Under the pieces are notes generated by a model that made no database searches, was not told the DNA's origin, and worked only from the letters and a program-made list of their open reading frames with translations. Below, in pieces: positions 7,196 through 14,926 of a stretch of 46,323 nt of DNA. Position numbers and translations under genes: made by a program. This DNA comes from Collinsella sp. (GTDB taxonomy: Bacteria; Actinomycetota; Coriobacteriia; Coriobacteriales; Coriobacteriaceae), in contig DXLX01000020.1 in the NCBI GenBank assembly GCA_019414515.1, positions 1 to 46,323 on the forward strand, written 5' to 3'. Positions within the stretch are counted from its first letter, which is position 1. Each line of letters begins with the position of its first letter.

Positions 7196-9790
7196 TTACT
7201 TGTCGGCGGCTGCTTTCTTGGCAGTCGACTTCTTCGCGGTCGTCTTCTTGGCGGCAGTGGCTTTCTTAGCCGTCGTCTTCTTGGCCGCCGTCGTCTTCTT
7301 CGCCGTGCTCGCCTTGGTCGCAGTCTTGCGGCCGCGGGCGGGCTTCTTCTCCTTGGTCGGGCAGTCCATGTTGACGCAGATACGCCACGGGCCGCGCGCC
7401 GTGTTGACCACCACGATGGGAGCACCGCACTCGGGGCAGGTCTCACCCGTCGCCTCGAGCTTACCGCGCGCCGGCAGAGGATAGCTCACGCCGCAGTCAT
7501 CGTAGTTGGTGCAGCGGATAAAGCGCTTGCCGCTCTTCTCGCTCTTGTGCGCGATCAGGTCGCCATGGCGTCCGGCCTCGGCGCACACCTTGCACTCGCC
7601 CACCTTAAGGTCAGGCTCGTAGTTGGTGGGGCACGTGGGGTTCACGCAAATCTCGAAGGCCTTCTGGCGGAACGGCTGGCACTTAATGCGCGGCGCGCCG
7701 CACTCGGGGCACACGGCTGCCTCGCCCTCGAGCGGGCTTACCTTGACGCCGCTCGGCACCGGATAGGTCACATCGCAGTCGGGCCAACCCATGCAGCCGA
7801 TAAAGCTGCCACGGGTCTTGGCGCTCGTCTTCATAACCAGGTCCTTGCCGCACTTGGGGCAGGTACCCACGCGCGCATCGGCCGTGACGGCGTCGCTGAT
7901 GGCGTCGCCCAGTTCCTGCGTATGTTTGAGCAGCTCGTCGAGCACGCCGGCCAGCAGCGCGCGCGAGTGCGTCACGACATGCTCTTCGGTGTCCTCGCCG
8001 CGCTCCACGCGGGTCATGTCGCCGTCGAGCTCGCTGGTCATATCGGGGCTCGTGATGCGCGGGGCAAACTGCGACAGCGCGTCGATGATGGCGATGCCCA
8101 GCTGGCTCGGCTCAACGGGATCATTTTTGAGATAGCGCACGGCATACAGGCGCTCGATGATACTCGCGCGCGTGGACTTGGTGCCCAGGCCGCGCTTTTC
8201 CATCTCCTGCACGAGCTTGCCCTGGCTGTAGCGCGCGGGCGGCTCGGTCTGCTTGGCCTCGAGCTTAATGTCGAACACGTCGACCGTGTCGCCCTGCTCA
8301 AGCGGCGGCATCTGCTCGTCGCGCTTGAGGCCGTACGGATATGCCTCGCGGAAGCCCGGGGTCACGAGCACGTCGCCCGAAGCCACGAACGGCTCGCCGT
8401 TGACGTCGAGCTCGAGCTTGGTGTTCTCGATGGTCGCGGGCCCCATGAGCGTTGCCAGGAAGCGACGGGCGACGAGGTCATAGAGTTTGCGCTGGCCGCC
8501 GTCGAGCGTGGACGGATCGCCCTCGCCCGTGGGGTAGATAGGCGGGTGGTCGGTGGTCTCGACCTTGCCGCGCGTGGGCTTCATGGGGCCGGCGAGCACC
8601 TTTTTGCACACGGGCGCCAGCGCCGGGTTGATCTTTGCCAGGTCGCTCACCACGGCGCCCAGATCGAGCGTCGCGGGATACACGGTGTTATCGACACGCG
8701 GGTAGCTGATGAGACCGGCCATGTAGAGGGACTCGGCGATGCGCATCGTACGCGCAGGCGAGATGCCCTCGGCCGCGGCGGCAGCCTGCAGCGAGGTCGT
8801 CGCAAACGGCGTGGGCGGCTGCTGCTTACGCGAGCGCTTGGTCACCGCGGCGACGGTTGCCGTCGTAGCGCCGTCAACGTGACCGTACGCCGTCTCAGCA
8901 GCATCCTTGTCGGTAAAGCGCGCCGTCTTGTGCGCGATCTTAAAGCGATCATCCTCGGCAGCGCCTTGCGCGGCGCCCATGCCGCGAATCTGCCAATAGT
9001 CCTCGGGCACAAACGCCATGCGCTCGCGCTCGCGCTCGACCACCAGGGCAAGCGTCGGCGTCTGCACGCGGCCGGCGGAACGCACGTTGCCAAAGCCGCC
9101 AAACTTGGCGAGCGTCAGGTAGCGCGTGAGCACCGCACCCCAAATGAGGTCGATGTGCTGACGGCTCTCGCCGGCGTCGGCCAGGTTCTGGTCGAGCGAG
9201 ACAAGGTTATCGAAGGCCTGCGTGATCTCGGCCTTGGTAAACGAAGAATACTGGGCGCGGGCGACCGGCAAGTCGGGCGCCACCTCGCGCACCTTGTTGA
9301 GGGCGTCCGAACCGATCAGCTCGCCCTCGCGATCGAAGTCCGTGGCGATGATGACGCTGTCGGACTTTTTGGCGAGGTTCTTAAGCGAGCGGATGAGCTC
9401 TTTCTCGGCCGGAAGCTTAATGACGGGCGCCCAGGTGAGATAGGGCAGGCTCTCGAGCTTCCAGCCCTTGATGGAAATGCCATCGGCAAGGAACGGCTTG
9501 CGCTTGGTGTCGTACGGCGGGCGGGCCAGGCCATCGGGCATATCGGCCGGCAGCATTTCGCCGTCCTCCGTGACCGAATACCAGCCCAACTTTTTATCGA
9601 ACAGCACACTGTCGCAAAAATCGGGTGCCAGGATGTGACCGGCAAGGCCGATCGTCACGCACTCCTCGCCCTTCCACTCAAAACGGTAGATGGCGGTGTT
9701 GTACACCTTGTCCTTTTTGGGCTTGCCCGTGGACAGACGCTCGGCGATCTGACGCGCGGCGTCGTTTTTCTCAGCGATGATGAGCTTCAA
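7196..9790 (-). CDS. topA: DNA topoisomerase I, archaeal-type TopA with zinc fingers and lysine-rich tail
   Basis: 864 residues; the start is a TTG at 9790 with AGGAG six bases upstream. The N-terminal Toprim begins KLIIAEKNDAARQIAERLS and contains DFDREGE at 151-157. The catalytic Tyr is about residue 363 in GLISYPRVDNTVYP. The EKNDAARQIA start and GLAGHIL segment resemble euryarchaeal TopA more than the usual bacterial enzyme. After the core are four zinc-binding modules (CPKCG, CPECG, CKVC, CPECG). The tail of about 45 residues consists of TAKK/ATAKK repeats like those of mycobacterial TopA. The enzyme relaxes negative supercoils by cutting one strand. It is 54 nt downstream of hypB, so cotranscription is possible. 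Confidence 0.92.
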   Translation of the reverse strand: MKLIIAEKNDAARQIAERLSTGKPKKDKVYNTAIYRFEWKGEECVTIGLAGHILAPDFCDSVLFDKKLGWYSVTEDGEMLPADMPDGLARPPYDTKRKPFLADGISIKGWKLESLPYLTWAPVIKLPAEKELIRSLKNLAKKSDSVIIATDFDREGELIGSDALNKVREVAPDLPVARAQYSSFTKAEITQAFDNLVSLDQNLADAGESRQHIDLIWGAVLTRYLTLAKFGGFGNVRSAGRVQTPTLALVVERERERMAFVPEDYWQIRGMGAAQGAAEDDRFKIAHKTARFTDKDAAETAYGHVDGATTATVAAVTKRSRKQQPPTPFATTSLQAAAAAEGISPARTMRIAESLYMAGLISYPRVDNTVYPATLDLGAVVSDLAKINPALAPVCKKVLAGPMKPTRGKVETTDHPPIYPTGEGDPSTLDGGQRKLYDLVARRFLATLMGPATIENTKLELDVNGEPFVASGDVLVTPGFREAYPYGLKRDEQMPPLEQGDTVDVFDIKLEAKQTEPPARYSQGKLVQEMEKRGLGTKSTRASIIERLYAVRYLKNDPVEPSQLGIAIIDALSQFAPRITSPDMTSELDGDMTRVERGEDTEEHVVTHSRALLAGVLDELLKHTQELGDAISDAVTADARVGTCPKCGKDLVMKTSAKTRGSFIGCMGWPDCDVTYPVPSGVKVSPLEGEAAVCPECGAPRIKCQPFRQKAFEICVNPTCPTNYEPDLKVGECKVCAEAGRHGDLIAHKSEKSGKRFIRCTNYDDCGVSYPLPARGKLEATGETCPECGAPIVVVNTARGPWRICVNMDCPTKEKKPARGRKTATKASTAKKTTAAKKTTAKKATAAKKTTAKKSTAKKAAADK

Positions 9791-9844
9791 AAGAGGCTCC
9801 TATCTCGTGTGTCTGCGGCTGCGCCCGCCCTCTTGGCGGCCGAC

Positions 9845-10528
9845 TTACGCCCTTGCTTGCTCAATCTGCCCGATGAGCCAATCGCACCAGGCATCCATGC
9901 CCTCGCCCTTGCGCGCGCTCACGGCAAACCGCGGCGCCTGCGGATTGAGGTCATCGAGTGTCTTAGTATACCTATCCATGTCAAAATCGAAAGCCGGGGC
10001 CACGTCGACCTTATTGAGCAGCTGCGCGCCGGCGTGCTGGAAGATGCCCGGGTACTTGATGGGCTTGTCGTCGCCCTCGGGCACCGAGAGGATCATGATG
10101 GACAGGTTCTCGCCCAGGTCAAAGTCGACCGGGCAGACCAGGTTACCCACATTTTCGATAAAGATGACGTCGATGTTCTCCAGACCGACGGCCTGGTCGA
10201 AGGCGTCGACGGCCTCCATGATCATGTTGCCCTCGAGGTGGCACAGGCCGCCCGTGTTGATCTGGATGGCGGGCATGCCGGCTTCCTTCATGGTGATGGC
10301 GTCGACATCCGAGGCGATATCGCCCTCGATGACGGCACAGCGTAGGCCGGCCTTGTCGCGCAGGCGCTCGTTGGTGCCCAGAATCGTGGTGGTCTTACCC
10401 GAGCCGGGGCTCGACAGCACATTGATCACGTAGGTGCCTGCCTCATTAAATCGCTGACGCAGCTGATCTGCCAGGCGCTCGTTGCGCGACAGGATCGGCG
10501 ACGCGATATCAATCGTTTTCTCGGCCAT
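9845..10528 (-). CDS. hypB: Hydrogenase nickel incorporation GTPase HypB
   Basis: 227 residues. The P-loop is SSPGSGKTT at 39-47, followed by a magnesium-site EGDIASD, an INTGGLCHLEG segment that supplies the conserved Cys-His metal ligands, ENVGNLVCP, and NKVD as guanine-recognition motif. HypB uses GTP hydrolysis to pass nickel from HypA to the large subunit of [NiFe]-hydrogenase in the cytosol. This form lacks the N-terminal His-rich nickel store found in some species. It follows hypA by 55 nt on the same strand. No hydrogenase structural gene lies in the window. Confidence 0.95.
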   Translation of the reverse strand: MAEKTIDIASPILSRNERLADQLRQRFNEAGTYVINVLSSPGSGKTTTILGTNERLRDKAGLRCAVIEGDIASDVDAITMKEAGMPAIQINTGGLCHLEGNMIMEAVDAFDQAVGLENIDVIFIENVGNLVCPVDFDLGENLSIMILSVPEGDDKPIKYPGIFQHAGAQLLNKVDVAPAFDFDMDRYTKTLDDLNPQAPRFAVSARKGEGMDAWCDWLIGQIEQARA

Positions 10529-10583
10529 ACTTAGCGCTCCTTACTTTGGCTCCTTTATACCCCATCACCAGATGGCTAGCGGG

Positions 10584-10940
10584 CTAATCGTCGGGGGTTT
10601 CGATTTCGATACTTGCGATATCGAGCTCGCGGCCGTGCAGCAGGCGCACGTTGGCGCCGCCACACTGGGGGCAGCGACAATGGAAACGGTCGTGCTCAAA
10701 GACCTCGCCGCAGTCCAGGCACTCGCTTTGTGGATGGACCTCCTCCACGGCAAGCTCGCAGCCGCGCGTGAGCGGGTCCTCGTCGCGAAACGTCCCCCAC
10801 GCAAAGTCGAGCGCCTCGCGCACGACCTCGGTCATATCCCCGATACGCAGCGTTACCAAAACGGCGCGCGAGGCCCCCGCCCCACGCGCCGCGCGAATCA
10901 CTGTATCGAGTATGCCGTTGACAATGCCAACCTCGTGCAT
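10584..10940 (-). CDS. hypA: Hydrogenase maturation nickel metallochaperone HypA
   Basis: 118 residues, the typical family size. The N-terminus MHE gives the nickel ligand His2. The zinc ribbon is formed by CLDC and CPQC pairs. The gene starts six bases after tatC stops, so it is almost certainly cotranscribed with tatB-tatC, and hypB follows. HypA partners HypB to deliver nickel to [NiFe]-hydrogenase (and sometimes urease). Confidence 0.94.
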   Translation of the reverse strand: MHEVGIVNGILDTVIRAARGAGASRAVLVTLRIGDMTEVVREALDFAWGTFRDEDPLTRGCELAVEEVHPQSECLDCGEVFEHDRFHCRCPQCGGANVRLLHGRELDIASIEIETPDD

Positions 10941-10946
10941 ACCGTT

Positions 10947-11738
10947 TTACTCCTCGTCGTCCTCGTCGTCCGAGAACAGGTCCAGACGGCTCACGAACAG
11001 GCCCTCCTTGCCCTCGCGCGCGGTAATGACCACGCGGGCAATGGCGAGCGAGATCTCGTAGAGCGAAAGCAGGGCACCGTACATAAGGCCCAGCGTAACG
11101 GGCGAGCCGTCGGGCGTGATCACAGCCGAGCCCACGAGCAGGCCCACGTACACGTAGCGCCAGGCGCTGCGGAAGGCCGCATAGGACACGATGTGAAAGA
11201 CGGACAGATAGAAGATGATGAGCGGCAGCTCAAACGCCACGCCAAAGCCGATCATAAAGAGCAGCTCCATGTTGACGTAGTTCTCCAGGTCGGGCAGCGC
11301 CGTAGCGACGGCCGAGGTCTCGCCGATGAGCCACTCAAAGCCCGCCGGGATGATGATGAAGTAGCAGAAGATGGCACCCAGGAAGAACAGAACCGTCGAG
11401 GCGAGCACCGTGGGCACAACCCACTTGCGCTCGTTGGGGCGCAGTGCCGGCAGGAAAAATGCCAGGATCTGCCAGATGATCATGGGCGTGCACATGACCA
11501 CGGCCATCTTGATGGCCAGCGAGAAGCGCAGGCCAAAGCCGCCGAGCGTGGTGGTGATGTAGAACTTACCGTCCGGCACAAAGGAGCGGATGGGGTCTTC
11601 CAGGATATCGAGCACCACAGGCGTGGCGAAATACAGCACGATAGCGGCGGCAAACACCGATACGACCACGATAGTCAGGCGGCGACGAAGCTCTCCCAGG
11701 TGATCGAAGAGCGGCATGCGCGCAGGTCCGATCGGCAT
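10947..11738 (-). CDS. tatC: Sec-independent translocase subunit TatC
   Basis: 263 residues with six hydrophobic segments. The conserved N-terminal signal-binding motif is PLFDHLGELRRRL, and the periplasmic-loop and TM4-5 Pro/Glu positions are recognisable in FLPALRPNERKW and IGFGVAFELPLIIFY. TatC recognises twin-arginine signal peptides and assembles the pore with TatA/B. Its ATG overlaps the tatB stop as TAATG, so translation is coupled. An in-frame ATG seven codons later is an alternative start. The C-terminus ends in an acidic run, SDDEDDEE. Confidence 0.95.
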   Translation of the reverse strand: MPIGPARMPLFDHLGELRRRLTIVVVSVFAAAIVLYFATPVVLDILEDPIRSFVPDGKFYITTTLGGFGLRFSLAIKMAVVMCTPMIIWQILAFFLPALRPNERKWVVPTVLASTVLFFLGAIFCYFIIIPAGFEWLIGETSAVATALPDLENYVNMELLFMIGFGVAFELPLIIFYLSVFHIVSYAAFRSAWRYVYVGLLVGSAVITPDGSPVTLGLMYGALLSLYEISLAIARVVITAREGKEGLFVSRLDLFSDDEDDEE

Positions 11739-12310
11739 TACTCATCGCCTCCCTTCGGGGCGTCGGCGGCAGCAGCCTCGGCATCGTCCTCGACCTCGAG
11801 CTCGCGAGCGAGCTGGTCGACGACGGCCTTGCGTTTGCGGGGACGACGGGCGTAGAGGTCAGCCGTCGTGGGCTCTGCCGGCTCGGGCTCGGGCTCTGCA
11901 GCAGGCTCGGGCTCGACGGCAGCAGCAGGCTCTGTACCCTCGGCCTCATCAACAGCGCCTTCGCCCTCAGCAGCACCCTCGCTTGCGGCCTTCTCGGCAG
12001 CAAGACGGGCGCGACGCTCGGCAAAGGTCTCCTTCTTGGCGGGCGCTGCCGTCTCGGCGGCATCCTCGTCCGCATCGGAATCGTCGTCGGTCGCAGCGGC
12101 CTTCTTGGGCTTGACCGGGGCCGACGCGGCCTCGCTCACCGGATCGATAATCTCGGACTGAACAACGGCCGTCATCTTTTCCTGCGTCTCGCGGAACTGA
12201 CGGATGGCACGGCCGATCGTGCGGCCCATCTGCGGGAGCTTATCCGGGCCAAACAGCAAAAAGCCGAAGACCACGATGATCGCGAGCTCACCCTCTCCAA
12301 TACCAAACAC
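11738..12310 (-). CDS. tatB: Twin-arginine translocase TatA/TatB subunit with long acidic tail
   Basis: About 190 residues from a GTG at 12310, five bases after GGAGGT; this start gives the family-typical FGIGEGELAIIVVFGFLLFG. An ATG four bases upstream is out of frame. A single N-terminal helix, the hinge FGPDKLPQ and an amphipathic helix ending near RETQEK fit TatA/B; FGIGEGE and the long C-terminus favour TatB. Residues 60-190 are low complexity, rich in Ala, Glu and Pro. A 7-bp hairpin (12323-12342) precedes the ribosome site. It is the first gene of the tatB-tatC-hypA-hypB run; a tatA paralogue may be elsewhere. Confidence 0.88.
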   Translation of the reverse strand: MFGIGEGELAIIVVFGFLLFGPDKLPQMGRTIGRAIRQFRETQEKMTAVVQSEIIDPVSEAASAPVKPKKAAATDDDSDADEDAAETAAPAKKETFAERRARLAAEKAASEGAAEGEGAVDEAEGTEPAAAVEPEPAAEPEPEPAEPTTADLYARRPRKRKAVVDQLARELEVEDDAEAAAADAPKGGDE

Positions 12311-12463
12311 ACATACCTCCAAGGCTCGATGTGAGTCGAGCCCGCACCGCGCCATTCGGCCGGAACTCGTCTATTCATTCGGTCAAGTATAGCGCCCGGA
12401 CGCCAAAACGTCCGAGCGCATCACAAACATATGCCAAACGGCACGCCCTTTTGGGGGCAAAGA

Positions 12464-12778
12464 TTATGCAGCGGTGATCGAAATCTCCTGGTCGACGCCC
12501 AACAGCTGAACCACGCGCATCACCGGGGGCTGCACGTTGACGCAGCTAAAACGCTTACCATGATCAGCTGCGTGGTGTGCGGCGCCCACAAGCACGCCAA
12601 TGCCCGTCGAATCGATGTAGCTCACCTGGGCAAAATCGAGCTCAACGGCCTCAGTGGGCTGCTCGAGCGCCAGGTCGATGGCATTGCGCAGGCTATCGGC
12701 GTTAGAGATATCGATCTCACCGGTCACCTTAATGGTGTAGAGCTCTGGCGTGGGGTTGGTGGAAATACCCAAATCCAT
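12464..12778 (-). CDS. STAS-domain protein, anti-sigma factor antagonist type
   Basis: 104 residues, a complete single STAS domain. The phosphorylatable Ser lies in the signature YIDSTGIGVLVGA, as in SpoIIAA and RsbV. The family is dephosphorylated to bind an anti-sigma kinase and free a sigma factor. No RsbW-like kinase, PP2C phosphatase or sigma factor is adjacent, so the partner must be elsewhere. AAAGGAG lies before the ATG. It follows the aspartate aminotransferase by 66 nt. Confidence 0.88.
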   Translation of the reverse strand: MDLGISTNPTPELYTIKVTGEIDISNADSLRNAIDLALEQPTEAVELDFAQVSYIDSTGIGVLVGAAHHAADHGKRFSCVNVQPPVMRVVQLLGVDQEISITAA

Positions 12779-12844
12779 GTATACGCTCCTTTACGTATCG
12801 AAAGTGCGGATAGTACTAGGCGCGGACTTGCGGGGCCCTACGCG

Positions 12845-14149
12845 TTAGGCGCGCTCGGCACGCGCAAGCTCGGCAGCGACGAGCTTGACAGCCAGCACCA
12901 GCACATCGAGCGCGGCCTCCAGGTCCTCGACCGTGGGATAGCTCGGCGCGATGCGGATGTTGGTGTCGCGCGGATCCTTGCCATAAGGCCAGGTGGCACC
13001 AGCCGGCGTGAGCCTGACGCCCAGGTCGGCACAAAGCGCGGCGACCTTCTGGGCCGAGCCCTCGGGGCCATCGAAACTCACAAAGTAGCCGCCATGGGGA
13101 TGAGTCCAAGTGGCGCAACCCGTGTTGCCCAAGCCCTCGGTGAGTTTACGCTCAACGGCCTCAAAGCGCGGGCGCAGGAACTCGGCATGCTTTTTCATGT
13201 GCTCCTTGACCGCCTCGATGGTGGGAAGGAAACGCACGTGACGCAGCTGGTTGAGCTTGTCGGCGCTGATGAGGCCGGCCTTCAGGCGCTTGGAGAACTC
13301 GGCGATAACCGCGGGGCTCGCACCAATAAAGCCGATGCCGGCGCCCGGGAAGGTGATCTTGGACGTCGAGGCAAAGGCCACCACGCGATCCTCGGTGCCC
13401 GCCGCGCGAGCGAGGTCAAAGATATTTGCGAGCTCGTCGGTCTCGTCGTACAGGTCGTGCACGCAGTAAGCGTTGTCCCAAAAGATGCGGAAATCGGGCG
13501 CGGCCGTGGGCATCTCGACCAGGCGGCGCACAGTGTCCTCGCTAAAGGTGATGCCCGTGGGGTTGGAATACTTGGGCACGCACCAGATGCCCTTGATGGA
13601 ATCGTCGGCGGCAACCAGGCGCTCAACCTCGTCCATGTCGGGGCCGTTGTCGGTCATCGCGACGGGGACGTTCTCGATGCCCAAGTCGGCGGTGATGCCA
13701 AAGTGGCGATCGTAGCCGGGAACGGGGCACAGGAACTTGACCTTCTTGCCGTCGTGCGCGGCCTCGTAGGCGTCCCAGGGCTCGCTGCCGCACGAGCCGC
13801 AACGCCAGAACATACCGGCGATGTCATGCTCAATCAGCAAACTCGACGAGCCCAGCACGAGCGTCTGCTCGGCAGGGCACCCCAGGAACTCCCCCGCTAG
13901 CTTGCGTGCCGAGGGAATGCCCTCAAAGCAGCCGTAGTTGGAGCAGTCGACGTTGCCGTCGTGCAGATCGGCATCGGCATTGAGGATATCGAGCATAGGT
14001 CGAGAGATGTCCACCTGGGAGGGCGACGGCTTGCCGCGGGCCATGTCGAGCGCCAGGCCCTTGGCCTTGACCTCGGCGACCTCGGCTTTGAGCGCCTCGA
14101 TGGCGGCATCGAGTTCGGTGGTTTCCATCTTCTGGTAGATCGTCTGCAT
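12845..14149 (-). CDS. PLP-dependent aspartate aminotransferase, class Id type
   Basis: 434 residues, fold type I. Visible landmarks are ARGKPSPSQ near 37-45, YSNPTG (194-199), DNAY (225-228) and the Schiff-base Lys at about 264 in STSKITFPGAG. The C-terminal Arg for substrate carboxylate lies in NIRIAPSYPT. The N-terminal helix and the general order match the PF12897-type aspartate aminotransferases of Actinobacteria, which interconvert aspartate and oxaloacetate. Substrate choice is inferred from the family. AAAGGT precedes ATG. Its neighbour STAS gene is functionally unrelated as far as I can see. Confidence 0.82.
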   Translation of the reverse strand: MQTIYQKMETTELDAAIEALKAEVAEVKAKGLALDMARGKPSPSQVDISRPMLDILNADADLHDGNVDCSNYGCFEGIPSARKLAGEFLGCPAEQTLVLGSSSLLIEHDIAGMFWRCGSCGSEPWDAYEAAHDGKKVKFLCPVPGYDRHFGITADLGIENVPVAMTDNGPDMDEVERLVAADDSIKGIWCVPKYSNPTGITFSEDTVRRLVEMPTAAPDFRIFWDNAYCVHDLYDETDELANIFDLARAAGTEDRVVAFASTSKITFPGAGIGFIGASPAVIAEFSKRLKAGLISADKLNQLRHVRFLPTIEAVKEHMKKHAEFLRPRFEAVERKLTEGLGNTGCATWTHPHGGYFVSFDGPEGSAQKVAALCADLGVRLTPAGATWPYGKDPRDTNIRIAPSYPTVEDLEAALDVLVLAVKLVAAELARAERA

Positions 14150-14298
14150 GGGTGCGACCTTTCGCGAAGCGGTACGTTGCAGTTCGTCTAAGTATAGACC
14201 GCCACCGCCACAACGGTATGAAGCCGTGATAGATTAAGTTCATCGCAATGAATTACGAATCGCCGCGCATGGCGGCGTGGGGCGCCCAAGGAGGCACT

Positions 14299-14553
14299 AT
14301 GGAGTACGGATCGTTTAGGGCCGAGGAATTCGGCGACCTGCAGCGCCTGGTCGACGGGCTGTTTTACGACCGCCATGCCATCGACCGCCTGGACCTGATC
14401 GTACAGGCCGAAATCTTGGACCTGGCGCCCGATCTCATGGAAATCGTCAACCTGCTACCGCCCGGCTATTACGACCGCCAGTCACTCTGCGACCAGCTCA
14501 ACTCCGCCTTGGCCGCCCACGGCTGGGGCGCCGTCTACGGAACGGTGGAATAA
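14299..14553 (+). CDS. Small acidic protein of unknown function
   Basis: 84 residues from the ATG at 14299, which has a strong AAGGAGG six bases upstream; the ATG at 14248 has none. The protein is soluble and acidic, with Leu and Asp evenly spaced (RLDLIVQAEILDLAPDLMEIVNLL), which suggests a small helical fold. I do not recognise a family. It stands alone on the plus strand, divergent from the aminotransferase gene. The strong ribosome site and codon usage support it as real. Confidence 0.7.
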   Translation: MEYGSFRAEEFGDLQRLVDGLFYDRHAIDRLDLIVQAEILDLAPDLMEIVNLLPPGYYDRQSLCDQLNSALAAHGWGAVYGTVE

Positions 14554-14606
14554 GCCTCGAGGCCGGCGATTTGGCCCGCTTCCCGACCTTGGCGAGGCTT
14601 GTTTTA
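14552..14606 (+). terminator. Candidate terminator after the 84-residue gene
   Basis: AAGCCTCG (14552-14559) pairs with CGAGGCTT (14593-14600), followed by GTTTTA. The loop of 33 nt contains a GGCC/GGCC substem. The short outer stem and weak U-tract make this tentative. Confidence 0.4.
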
Positions 14607-14625
14607 GGGCTTGTGGCCAAAAAAG

Positions 14626-14646
14626 GGCAAATATGAGTACTGTTAC
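14626..14646 (+). repeat. Intergenic repeat with AGTACT core, copy 2
   Basis: These 21 bases are identical to the minus-strand reading of 249-269. A shortened variant of the core (GTGACAGTACTCA) forms the loop side of the terminator at 14801-14836. It is possibly a protein-binding site or part of a dispersed element. Confidence 0.6.
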
Positions 14647-14800
14647 CTTTTTAGTAGCAGCGATTTTTGGTCGAAATCGGCAAAACTCGACTTGAAACTT
14701 CCTAATCACCGTCAGCTAGCGCCAAATTGGAAGTCGATGGTCACTCATTAACGTACAGTTCTTATAACTTTGTTCATTATTTTCCGCACCTAAAATGATA

Positions 14801-14836
14801 CGCCGTTTGTGACAGTACTCACAAACGGCGTTTTTT
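14801..14836 (+). terminator. Strong intrinsic terminator containing the AGTACT core in its loop
   Basis: CGCCGTTTGTGA (14801-14812) pairs perfectly with TCACAAACGGCG (14819-14830) around CAGTAC, followed by TTTTTT. The direction fits the plus strand, although the nearest plus-strand gene ends 250 nt upstream. It would stop read-through towards nhaA from the antisense side. Confidence 0.8.
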
Positions 14837-14926
14837 GACCACTGGCGTGTCTGGCAGGCGGCAAGCACCGCCAGAATCCGCATTTTGGACGCGCCCGAAT
14901 CGGTTCTGGAGCCGGTTTTCGCGCTC

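Larger units (their letters stand above)
14554..14926. other. Gene-free convergent interval between the small gene and nhaA
   Basis: 373 nt without a supported gene. It holds the candidate terminator at 14552-14606, the second copy of the AGTACT-core repeat at 14626-14646 and the strong terminator at 14801-14836. The stretch 14640-14800 is AT-richer than its surroundings. A short frame starting at 14634 (MSTVTFLVAA) shares its first residues with the equivalent frame at the 249-269 repeat, but stops after 19 codons. Confidence 0.6.

Noticed and set aside
7172..10345. Plus-strand open frame of 1057 codons opposite topA and hypB
   Set aside because: It is a shadow of high-GC coding on the other strand. 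It spans three real features, has no ribosome site and translates to Ala/Leu/Arg/His-rich sequence without domains, while the minus strand encodes clear TopA and HypB.
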